Assembly (NCBI RefSeq): GCF_003987475.1
Contig: NZ_PIQH01000001.1
Location: 248,001-312,000, forward strand
Source of the DNA: Idiomarina tyrosinivorans
GTDB taxonomy: Bacteria > Pseudomonadota > Gammaproteobacteria > Enterobacterales > Alteromonadaceae
DNA: 64,000 bases
Direction of reading: 5' to 3'
Shown: piece after piece, positions 18,346 through 27,797 of the stretch
Position numbering within the stretch: position 1 is the stretch's first letter
Layout: each line of letters begins with the position of its first letter
Notes under the pieces: generated by a model
Database searches by the model: none
What the model was told of the DNA's origin: nothing
The model's input: the letters and a program-made list of their open reading frames with translations, nothing else
Made by a program: the position numbers and the translations under genes

Positions 18346-18423
18346 GCCTAACACTTGTATATTGTGCATGCTCAATTAAATTCTAACGAGCGCATAATAC
18401 CTAACTTTGATTTTTAGTTATGT
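18346..18423 (-). other. Core site and possible degenerate attC at the head of the array
   Basis: GTTAGGC (18352-18346, minus) is the recombination core that begins the nuclease-like cassette. About 65 bases upstream ACATAAC (18423-18417) matches RYYYAAC at six of seven positions. Between them GCTC and GAGC could form a central stem. This would be the attC of an older, lost cassette, or an attI-like site; the evidence beyond the core itself is weak. Confidence 0.45.
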
Positions 18424-18570
18424 AATTGATAGTAAAAGACTTAAATACACAACACAATAACAAAACTTGCAATAACGCAGAGATAAGTGTGCTGTGCCTA
18501 ATTCGCCCCCAAACTTACTAATGACAGGAAGGCGAGTAACCAATTAAGTTCAACAAAATCCCAAGGGCCG

Positions 18571-18589
18571 GTCTTCGCTCAAAGCAGAC
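18571..18589. repeat. Short inverted repeat at the right side of the cassette region
   Basis: GTCTTCGCTCAAAGCAGAC contains the arms GTCT and AGAC. On the minus strand its start, GTCTGCTTTGAGCGAA, resembles the unit at 16276-16301 across the array. The intergenic stretch 18342-18613 otherwise holds only the core site and weak attC-like remnants. Confidence 0.35.
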
Positions 18590-18613
18590 TCTCAATGATC
18601 GCCACCAAAAGTC

Positions 18614-18928
18614 TTAAACCTGCCCCAACGTCTGCTTTCCGAACTGCCGTTTGATAACTTGATAGCAAAAATAAATAATAAATCCGGGGCCTAGAAAAAT
18701 CGACTTATAGGAGAAAGTTTGGACGTAGGTTGTTGGAAGTGTCTCACCTAATATCCAAGCAAAGGATAGTATTAACGCAGAAAGACCAAAAATAAAAAGC
18801 AGGCAAACAGATAAGGCTCTGGTTGCCGTTGGATAACGGCGTAACAAACCACCTTTTGCAACGCCTCTGTACAAAAGGATGTAAAAAGTGGCTATCAGAA
18901 TATTAGCGAAAAATAATGGGTCATCCAT
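18614..18928 (-). CDS. Small membrane protein, unknown
   Basis: The 104-residue protein has three hydrophobic segments (about 4-20, 37-60 and 76-92) and a basic C-terminus, so it is probably in the inner membrane. No family is recognised. ATG at 18928 has TAAGTGA upstream. It is on the same strand as the cassette genes, but no convincing attC follows it, so its membership in the array is open. Confidence 0.55.
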   Translation of the reverse strand: MDDPLFFANILIATFYILLYRGVAKGGLLRRYPTATRALSVCLLFIFGLSALILSFAWILGETLPTTYVQTFSYKSIFLGPGFIIYFCYQVIKRQFGKQTLGQV

Positions 18929-19003
18929 TCACTTAGCTTTGATATGATTAACTAATATCCCCATCATTTCAGACAATCTAAGCAAGCACAAGCAGGATAA
19001 AAC

Positions 19004-19261
19004 ATGCCTTTTACCATTCAGCAATTAAGCTGGCATAAGCGCCGCAAGGCGACGGTGGAGCCGCAACCTGTGGCTATTGAAGTGCCTGACTTTAAAAAGC
19101 AGGTGAACCATCTGTGTGATATTACGGTGCAATTCGATAATGGTGAGAGGTTGGTGCTTACTGGGCGCGTCACTCAACACCCGATTACTGGCGTGTGGTC
19201 GGTGAATGGCATCAATGGTAGCGGCCAAGCGGTGTCGGCGCGCTACCATGATGAGGGCTAA
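19004..19261 (+). CDS. Small hypothetical protein
   Basis: The 85-residue protein has a basic N-terminal part (SWHKRRKATVE) and a short predicted beta-rich C-terminal part (ITVQFDNGERLVLTGRV). I do not recognise it. ATG at 19004 has AGGAT upstream. It ends exactly where the convergent XRE regulator gene ends (19261/19262). Confidence 0.6.
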   Translation: MPFTIQQLSWHKRRKATVEPQPVAIEVPDFKKQVNHLCDITVQFDNGERLVLTGRVTQHPITGVWSVNGINGSGQAVSARYHDEG

Positions 19262-19459
19262 TTAATCCTCTTGGTCAGAGAAAATGTCTTCAATCGGTAG
19301 TTGGAACAACCGAGCGGCTTTAAACGCCAACGGTAAACTGGGATCAAACTTCCCGGTTTCTATGGCATTCACCGTCTGCCGCGATACTTCTAGCGCTTGT
19401 GCGAGATCGTTTTGGGTCCAATTACGCTCTGCCCGTAACACCTTTAAACGATTTTTCAT
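19262..19459 (-). CDS. XRE-family helix-turn-helix regulator
   Basis: The 65-residue protein is a single Cro/CI-type DNA-binding domain: LKVLRAERNWTQNDLAQALEVSRQTVNAIETGKFDPSL, with the recognition helix at SRQTVNAIE. Such YgzD-like minimal regulators usually follow a membrane protein gene, as here. Its ATG overlaps the stop of the upstream gene (ATGA), so the two are coupled. Two palindromes in the operon promoter are candidate operators for it. Confidence 0.92.
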   Translation of the reverse strand: MKNRLKVLRAERNWTQNDLAQALEVSRQTVNAIETGKFDPSLPLAFKAARLFQLPIEDIFSDQED

Positions 19460-19863
19460 TGGTACTTCCTCATGCCCAAAAGCAACGCCACAATATAAGT
19501 TACACCCAGCAATAACATAAGGTGGGAGATATCAAACTGAAAGCCGATAACGCCCTGCTGCTGCAATGTGGTCGCTGCTAAGCCTAACACCACGCTAATG
19601 CCTAAGGCTAAACTCATTGCTTCTAACTGCACTTTGCGTTGCAGTTCATCTTGGTTTCCCAAGTGGCGTTTATTGGCAATGATCATCGCCACGCCCAAAA
19701 TAATATTAATCACCACCGAAACAATGCTCAGCGCTGAAGAAGCCCACAAGTACGAAGGGTCAAAGGTGGCAAGCGCCAAACTGAGCACCCATAATCCAGT
19801 CCATAAAGCTAACGAGCGGTTCGATTGACATTGCTGTTGTTGCCAAGAGGTTTTGCTATTCAT
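19456..19863 (-). CDS. Four-helix membrane protein paired with an XRE regulator
   Basis: The 135-residue protein has about four membrane segments (about 18-35, 40-65, 82-103 and 112-131) and a hydrophilic loop with HLGNQDELQRKVQLEAMS. The pairing with a minimal XRE regulator is common, but the function is unknown. ATG at 19863 with GGATTTACCT upstream fits better than an upstream frame extension to 19944, which runs through the promoter palindromes. Confidence 0.8.
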   Translation of the reverse strand: MNSKTSWQQQQCQSNRSLALWTGLWVLSLALATFDPSYLWASSALSIVSVVINIILGVAMIIANKRHLGNQDELQRKVQLEAMSLALGISVVLGLAATTLQQQGVIGFQFDISHLMLLLGVTYIVALLLGMRKYQ

Positions 19864-19886
19864 AGGTAAATCCTTATTGTCATAAA

Positions 19887-19947
19887 GTAAAGTGTGCTTT
19901 ACCAAGATAGCGCAACCGAAATTTATGTCAAGCACATTTGACATAAA
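19887..19947 (-). promoter_or_regulatory. Promoter and two palindromic operators of the membrane protein/XRE operon
   Basis: TTTATGTCAA (19922-19931) and TTGACATAAA (19938-19947) form a perfect 10-base inverted repeat with a six-base spacer. GTAAAG (19887-19892) and CTTTAC (19897-19902) form a second one. On the minus strand, TTGACA at 19931-19926, inside the first palindrome, and TATCTT at 19909-19904 are 16 bases apart and make a plausible promoter. The operators therefore cover the -35 and the start region, a layout expected for autorepression by the XRE protein. Confidence 0.6.
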
Positions 19948-19985
19948 GTTAATAAAACTTTTCTTTTACCTTTACCAAACCCATA

Positions 19986-20014
19986 AAAAAGCCCCGGGGC
20001 ATAACCCCGGGGCT
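19986..20014 (-). terminator. Terminator of katG
   Basis: AGCCCCGGGG (19990-19999) pairs perfectly with CCCCGGGGCT (20005-20014) around a five-base loop. On the minus strand it is followed by TTTTTTATGG. It lies 19 bases after the katG stop. Confidence 0.92.
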
Positions 20015-20032
20015 GGTACTTTCCTACCGCGC

Positions 20033-22520
<2,488 letters not shown>

Positions 22521-23138
22521 ATGGAAAATGGATTCGAAAAACTCGCTCACTGCGTTTTTGCCTGCTTAGTATTGCTGCTTTTAGGCACAGCAAAGCCCGC
22601 AGTGGCGCAACAACAAAACTGGAATAATGTTGACCTTTCTTACCAGCGCGACAGCGTGAGTAGTAAGGGCAATAGCCAAGATTTTCAAGGTTTTGGTATT
22701 GGCGCAACCATGGCGCTAACCAATAATGTGTTGGTACTGGGCGATTATCATTCGCTCAGTAGCGATAAGCCAGCATCACTCGATTATCAAGAATGGTTAG
22801 TCGGCGTTGGTTACCGCCAAACTGTCAGCCCCAACACCGACGTTTATGCTGCGGTTCGTTACGACCGTCTCAACGCCGATGCGGGTAATAATTCTGCCGT
22901 CAATGACGGCATTGCCGTAGGTGCGGGAGTGCGCTCCAGTGCAAGCCCTGGCTTAACCTTGCAAGCACATGTGGACTATTCAATGATGGAATTAAGCAAC
23001 GCTTGGCGTGCTGGCGTTGGCGTATTGCTTAACCTTAGCCAGCAATTCTCTATAGGCATTGGTTATGAGCGCCTTGCCGCGAGTGACACCGATGAAACCA
23101 TAAACTCGCTTAACGCCACGGTGCGTTACCACTTTTAA
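22521..23138 (+). CDS. Outer-membrane beta-barrel protein
   Basis: The 205-residue product has a signal peptide (cleavage after AKPAVA, about residue 29) and then alternating amphipathic strands ending in VRYHF, with the terminal Phe typical of outer-membrane barrels. It is probably an eight-stranded barrel of the OmpA-like/OmpW-like size class. The role is unknown. ATG at 22521 has GGGAG upstream; a longer frame to 22404 would bury the signal peptide and is rejected. Confidence 0.75.
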   Translation: MENGFEKLAHCVFACLVLLLLGTAKPAVAQQQNWNNVDLSYQRDSVSSKGNSQDFQGFGIGATMALTNNVLVLGDYHSLSSDKPASLDYQEWLVGVGYRQTVSPNTDVYAAVRYDRLNADAGNNSAVNDGIAVGAGVRSSASPGLTLQAHVDYSMMELSNAWRAGVGVLLNLSQQFSIGIGYERLAASDTDETINSLNATVRYHF

Positions 23139-23162
23139 TGGCCTATAACGTGTTGAAACAGT

Positions 23163-23190
23163 GCGGCTTGTATTTGCACACAGGCCGCTT
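23163..23190 (+). terminator. Possible terminator after the barrel protein gene
   Basis: GCGGC (23163-23167) faces GCCGC (23184-23188), with TGT/ACA pairing inside. The T run after it is poor, so this is a weak candidate. Confidence 0.35.
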
Positions 23191-23241
23191 ATTCCCTTAT
23201 GCTGATAACTACACGACTTCTTTAACCTGCAGGTTAACAGC

Positions 23242-24189
23242 ATGTTCAGCCATCGTTTGTTTATTGTCGCCCTGTCATTGATTGTCAGTGGTTGCCAATT
23301 TGGCGAAGATTCCCAAGCTTTCGGTACGGTTGAGCGTGAACGTTTCACCTTATCCGCCACCGCCGACCAAGTGATTACCGAGGTCTATGCCGAACAAGGG
23401 CAAACACTGCAACAAGGCGACCCGATTCTGCAATTAGATCCGCAACTTCAGCAACCGCGGGTGGCACAAGCTCAAGCGCAGTTTCAGCAAGCGCAGGCAC
23501 GCCTGAGTGAATTACAGAACGGTAATCGCCAACAGCAAATCGCCAGCGCTAAAGCCGAGCAACAACAAGCGCAAATAGAACTCGCAGAAGCACAACGGCA
23601 ACTCCGCCGGCAGCAGGCGCTGGTTCAGCAACAACTGGTCTCAGAGCAGCAACTAGAACAGTACCAATTGGCGGTTGATGTTGCCGAGCAGCGTTTGGCC
23701 CGCGCAACGCAACAATACCAATTGCTCCGCGAAGGCAGCCGAACTGAAGTCCTTCGCCAAGCAGAGGCGGCGGTCGCAAACGCGCAAGCGGCTGTGACTG
23801 AACAACAGCGGCTGCTAGACCAGCTCACTGTGCGCGCCCCACGTGCGGCGTTGGTGGACGATATTCTTTATTACCGCGGAGAACGCGTGCACAGTGGCAC
23901 GCCAGTGGTGTCACTGCTAGCACCGGACTCAGCTTATGTGCGGGTCTACTTGCCGCAAGCATGGTTAAGCGATTACCAAGTGGGCGACCAGGTGCAGTTA
24001 ACGGTTGATGGTCGCCAGCAGCCACTCACTGGCACTATCCGTTGGATCAGCGCGGAAGCCAGCTTTACCCCGAATTTTGCCTTACATCAGCAAGAACGTG
24101 CGCGGTTGATGTATTTAGCCGAAATTACGTTGTCGGGAGACGTCACGCTGCCATCAGGCACACCTGTTCAGTTGCACCACAATGGCTGA
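23242..24189 (+). CDS. HlyD-family periplasmic adaptor, lipoprotein
   Basis: The 315-residue protein has a lipobox VSGC (Cys 18), a split lipoyl/barrel-sandwich domain (ADQVITEVYAEQGQTLQQGD, about 38-57; LTVRAPRAALVDDILYYRGERVHSG, about 195-220) and between them a long Gln-rich coiled-coil hairpin (about 75-185). It would link the ABC exporter encoded next to an outer-membrane channel. Most such adaptors use a membrane helix; here it appears lipid-anchored. It overlaps the ATPase gene by 8 bases. Confidence 0.9.
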   Translation: MFSHRLFIVALSLIVSGCQFGEDSQAFGTVERERFTLSATADQVITEVYAEQGQTLQQGDPILQLDPQLQQPRVAQAQAQFQQAQARLSELQNGNRQQQIASAKAEQQQAQIELAEAQRQLRRQQALVQQQLVSEQQLEQYQLAVDVAEQRLARATQQYQLLREGSRTEVLRQAEAAVANAQAAVTEQQRLLDQLTVRAPRAALVDDILYYRGERVHSGTPVVSLLAPDSAYVRVYLPQAWLSDYQVGDQVQLTVDGRQQPLTGTIRWISAEASFTPNFALHQQERARLMYLAEITLSGDVTLPSGTPVQLHHNG

Positions 24190-25111
24190 CGTGGTTATTC
24201 AAGCGTCGGGGTTAACCCGCAAATTTACCGACGTGACCGCCGTGAATGCATTGGACTTACGCGTCGAGCGTGGACAAATTTATGGCTTTCTAGGGCCTAA
24301 TGGATGCGGCAAGTCTACCACCATTCGTCTGCTCACAGGGCTGCTTACGCCGACCGAAGGCGAAGTTGAAGTATTGGGCTATGTGTTACCCAAGCAGGCC
24401 GAGGCGCTGCGCCAAAAAGTGGGTTATATGACCCAACAATTCTCACTGTATCAAGATCTCAGCGTGGTAGAGAATTTGCGTTTTGTTGCGCGCATCTATG
24501 GCATCACCGGTGCAGAACAACAGCAGCGTATTGAACAGCTACTGCAACAATACCATTTAGAAAATAAAGCAGAGAGGCGCGCTTCGGCATTGAGTGGTGG
24601 TCAACGCCAACGCTTAGCGTTAGCCGCCGCTGTGGTGCACAATCCCCAGCTACTGTTTCTCGATGAACCCACCGCAGCCGTGGATCCAGAAAACCGTCGC
24701 GATTTTTGGGAGCGGTTATTTGACCTTAGCGATGCCGGCACCACCATTTTGGTCTCTACCCACTACATGGACGAGGCCGAGCGCTGCCATCGCATTGATA
24801 TTTTAGAACAAGGCCACAAACGTGCCGAAGGTGCACCCGAGCAGCTTATGCAAGAGCTCCCCTGCGAGGTGTTTGAATTACGTGGTGATGGGCTGCGCAA
24901 TGTGCGTAAACAATTGATGCAAGAGCAAGCGGTACTCTCTACTGCCCAAATTGGGCAAAGCTTACGGGTGCTGGTTAACAAGCAACAACAGCAACCGCAG
25001 CAGTGGCTAGAACAACAACTATCCGGTGAAATAGACGTCCAAGCGGTAAGACCATCGCTAGAAGATGTGTTTGTTGCTAATACAGGAACCCGCCATGTTA
25101 GCCGCGATTAG
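24182..25111 (+). CDS. ABC transporter ATP-binding protein (ABC-2 exporter type)
   Basis: The 309-residue ATPase has Walker A GPNGCGKST (about 39-47), Q-loop in YMTQQFSLY, signature LSGGQRQRLALAAA (about 139) and Walker B LLFLDEPTAAVDP, followed by the H-loop STHYMDEAERC. A C-terminal DrrA/CcmA-like extension follows. It powers the permease encoded downstream, as in YbhF-type exporters, but has only one ATPase domain. It overlaps both neighbours. Confidence 0.95.
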   Translation: MADVVIQASGLTRKFTDVTAVNALDLRVERGQIYGFLGPNGCGKSTTIRLLTGLLTPTEGEVEVLGYVLPKQAEALRQKVGYMTQQFSLYQDLSVVENLRFVARIYGITGAEQQQRIEQLLQQYHLENKAERRASALSGGQRQRLALAAAVVHNPQLLFLDEPTAAVDPENRRDFWERLFDLSDAGTTILVSTHYMDEAERCHRIDILEQGHKRAEGAPEQLMQELPCEVFELRGDGLRNVRKQLMQEQAVLSTAQIGQSLRVLVNKQQQQPQQWLEQQLSGEIDVQAVRPSLEDVFVANTGTRHVSRD

Positions 25112-26210
25112 AACCTGGGCGATTGCGGTAAAAGAATTCCGCCAACTATCACGTGATCGCATTACCTTTGCGATGATTGTAATGATCCCGCTGATCCAGC
25201 TCATGCTATTTGGGTATGCCATCAATACCGAGGTTCGGCATGTGCCGAGTGGCGTTGTTAACCTTAGCCATAGCGCCGTTGCTCGGCATGTGATTGCCGA
25301 CCTGCAAGCATCTAAAACCGTTAACTTTATTAATAGTTACGATTCGGTTAAGCAAGCCGAAGATGCGCTCCGCCGCGGCGATGTGCACGCCATTTTATAT
25401 TTACCCAGCGACTTTCTGCGGCGCTTCGAAGAGTATCGCCTAGGCATTAGCCAACGCCCGGTGGCACAGTGGATAACCGATGCCTCCGACCCATTGCTCA
25501 GCAGTGCGATTGCCAGCCTGCGGCAGGTGCCGCTAGCAAAATCCGGATTACAGTCGAGCAATGGCTTCGCGACTCCATTTCGGGTGGTGCAGTTTTATAA
25601 TCCCGAGCGCCGTAACCCAGTGAATATTGTACCGGGATTAGTCGCCGTTATTCTTACAATGACGATGATTTTGTTTACTTCTGCGGCGATCGTCCGTGAA
25701 CGTGAACAAGGCAACATGGAATTTCTGATCAATACCCCAGTACAACCCATTGAGCTTATGCTGGGAAAAATCACCCCCTATGTGGTCATTGGCTTTATTC
25801 AGACCGCGATTATATTGAGCTTGGGCGCGCTGCTATTCGCGGTACCTTTGCCTGAGAATATCGGCTCTTTGCTGCTAATGACGCTACTCTTTATCACCGC
25901 CAGCCTAACCCTGGGGTTACTGATATCCACCCGTGCACAAACGCAATTGCAAGCGATGCAACTCACGGTGTTTATCCTGTTGCCGTCGATACTATTGTCG
26001 GGTTTCATGTTTCCGTACGATGCCATGCCAGTGCCAGCGCAGTGGATAGCAGAAGCCCTTCCGGCGACCCACTTTGTACGGAGTATTCGCGCCGTGGTAT
26101 TGCGTGATGCGTTATGGTGGGAACTGTGGCCAGATGTGGTATTTTTGGCCGGATTCACTTTATTGGGAATGTTAGTAGCAACATGGCGCTTCCAAAAACG
26201 CCTCGATTAG
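25095..26210 (+). CDS. ABC-2 type permease
   Basis: The 371-residue protein has one N-terminal membrane helix (about 22-45), a large periplasmic domain, then five helices from about residue 170, with FTSAAIVREREQGNMEFLINTPVQP, the typical ABC2 coupling segment. It resembles YbhS/YbhR permeases. ATG at 25095 has AGGA upstream and overlaps the ATPase gene by 17 bases. Only one permease gene is present, so it probably forms a homodimer. The substrate is unknown. Confidence 0.93.
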   Translation: MLAAIRTWAIAVKEFRQLSRDRITFAMIVMIPLIQLMLFGYAINTEVRHVPSGVVNLSHSAVARHVIADLQASKTVNFINSYDSVKQAEDALRRGDVHAILYLPSDFLRRFEEYRLGISQRPVAQWITDASDPLLSSAIASLRQVPLAKSGLQSSNGFATPFRVVQFYNPERRNPVNIVPGLVAVILTMTMILFTSAAIVREREQGNMEFLINTPVQPIELMLGKITPYVVIGFIQTAIILSLGALLFAVPLPENIGSLLLMTLLFITASLTLGLLISTRAQTQLQAMQLTVFILLPSILLSGFMFPYDAMPVPAQWIAEALPATHFVRSIRAVVLRDALWWELWPDVVFLAGFTLLGMLVATWRFQKRLD

Positions 26211-26220
26211 TTCGCCTCAA

Positions 26221-26607
26221 TTAAATGGCATCAACATACCACCAACGTTGGTCTTCGAACACGAATTGCGAACGTTCTTCAAGCATATCGACATCACCCC
26301 CGTTGTCGAAGAAGGCACGAAAATGTACGTATCCCTGCTCGCCACGTTGCCAATGCTCAACCAGTTGTAGCTGTAACCAGTGTGGATTGTCATCGCTGGC
26401 TAGTACTTGTGGCCGGGTGCTGGGGTGCCACGTCGCCAGCAAGTAATCGGTTAACTGTGGTTGCTGCGCCAGCAGAGCGTAAGCGGAATAGCGCGATCGC
26501 ATTAGTTGCTCTGGGGTAGAAGCTGTGGCCGCTCCACGATGGAAGCGGCCACAACATTTTGCGTATTTGCCGGCCAGTTTACCGATTCCGCAGGGGCATT
26601 TCGCCAT
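26221..26607 (-). CDS. ychJ: YchJ-family SEC-C motif protein
   Basis: The 128-residue protein starts with a zinc-binding SEC-C motif (CPCGIGKLAGKYAKCCGRFH, Cys 5, 7, 18 and 19 region) and continues with the YchJ core (MRSRYSAYAL, YLLATWHPSTRP). The function of the family is unknown. Its ATG overlaps the prpF stop by one base, so it is the last gene of the methylcitrate operon here by position rather than by known function. Confidence 0.88.
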   Translation of the reverse strand: MAKCPCGIGKLAGKYAKCCGRFHRGAATASTPEQLMRSRYSAYALLAQQPQLTDYLLATWHPSTRPQVLASDDNPHWLQLQLVEHWQRGEQGYVHFRAFFDNGGDVDMLEERSQFVFEDQRWWYVDAI

Positions 26608-27785
26608 TAAAAGCTATCCCCAGGAACCCGTACCCAACCTTCCATTAACACCCGCGCACTGCGGCTCATAATGGCTTGCTTGACCGTCCACTCACCATTC
26701 ACTTGCGCTGCTTGTGCGCCAACTTGGAGTGTCCCTGATGGGTGGCCAAACACGATTTGGGTGCGCTCACCGCCACCGGCAGCTTCACTGACTAAGGTGC
26801 CAGGCACTGCTGCTGCGGTCGCAATCGCTACTGCCGCGGTGCCCATCATGGCATGGTGCAGTTTACCCATCGACATCGCCCGCACTAACACGTCAATGTC
26901 ATTGGCGCCGACTTCTTTGCCACTGCTGGCAATATAAGATTTGGCAGGCGCAACAAACGCAATTTTCGGGGTATGTTGTCTTGCAGCCGCTTCTTCGACA
27001 TTACCAATTAAACCCATTTTCACCGCCCCATGCGCACGCAGCGTTTCAAACATCTGCAGTGCTTCTGGGTTGCCATTGATATCGTCTTGCAGCTCAGTGC
27101 CTTGGTAGCCAATATCTGCGGCGCGGACAAAGATGGTTGGAATACCCGCGTTAATAAAGGTCGCTTCCAAACTGCCAATACCGGGCACCTCAAAGCGGTC
27201 AACCACATTTCCCGTGGGGAACATTTGTTCGCCGTCGGCAGATGGGTCAACAAAAGCGACCGGAACTTCAGCGGCTGGGAAGATCACACCGTCCAGTTCA
27301 AAATCACCGGTTTCCTGAACTTCACCATTCACCATCGGCACTTTATTGATCAAGGTTTTGCCGATATTTGCTTGCCAGATGCGCACTTCACAGATGCCAT
27401 TTTGTGGAATTTTATCGGCATCGATCAGGCCGTTGGCAATCGCGAATGGGCCAACCGCAGACGATAAGTTGCCGCAGTTACCACTCCAATCAACAAATGG
27501 CTTATCAATAGAGACCTGGCCAAATAAGTAGTCAACGTCGTGGTCGGCACGTTCACTTTTCGACACAATCACGGTTTTACTGGTGCTCGAAGTGGCGCCA
27601 CCCATGCCATCGGTTTGTTTACCGTAAGGGTCTGGGCTACCAATCACGCGCAGCAGCAGGTTGTCCCGTGCCGCACCGGGTTGTTGTGCCCGCTCTGGCA
27701 AATCTTGAAGGCGGAAAAACACCCCTTTTGAGGTTCCGCCACGCATATACGTGGCGGGGATTTTTACTTGCGGAACTGCTGTCAT
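26607..27785 (-). CDS. prpF: 2-methylaconitate cis-trans isomerase
   Basis: The 392-residue protein belongs to the PrpF/DUF453 family (diaminopimelate-epimerase fold), opening IPATYMRGGTSKGVFFR. It converts the AcnD product into cis-2-methylaconitate for further hydration. prpF always accompanies acnD in organisms without prpD; both are adjacent here, 12 bases apart. Cytoplasmic. Confidence 0.96.
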   Translation of the reverse strand: MTAVPQVKIPATYMRGGTSKGVFFRLQDLPERAQQPGAARDNLLLRVIGSPDPYGKQTDGMGGATSSTSKTVIVSKSERADHDVDYLFGQVSIDKPFVDWSGNCGNLSSAVGPFAIANGLIDADKIPQNGICEVRIWQANIGKTLINKVPMVNGEVQETGDFELDGVIFPAAEVPVAFVDPSADGEQMFPTGNVVDRFEVPGIGSLEATFINAGIPTIFVRAADIGYQGTELQDDINGNPEALQMFETLRAHGAVKMGLIGNVEEAAARQHTPKIAFVAPAKSYIASSGKEVGANDIDVLVRAMSMGKLHHAMMGTAAVAIATAAAVPGTLVSEAAGGGERTQIVFGHPSGTLQVGAQAAQVNGEWTVKQAIMSRSARVLMEGWVRVPGDSF

Positions 27786-27797
27786 AACCTTCTCCGC

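Larger units (their letters stand above)
16302..18423 (-). mobile_element. Integron gene-cassette array lacking an integrase (CALIN-type)
   Basis: Four minus-strand genes are separated by attC-like sites at 17653-17700, 17127-17197 and 16631-16711, with a further core site at 18346-18352. Each cassette begins with a core whose complement is the first core of its own attC: GTTAGGC with GCCTAAC, GTTAGCT with AGCTAAC, GTTAGGT with ACCTAAC. That is the rule for integron cassettes and is unlikely by chance. No intI gene is in the window, so the array is either part of a larger integron elsewhere or a cluster of attC sites without integrase. The outer limits are approximate. Confidence 0.85.
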
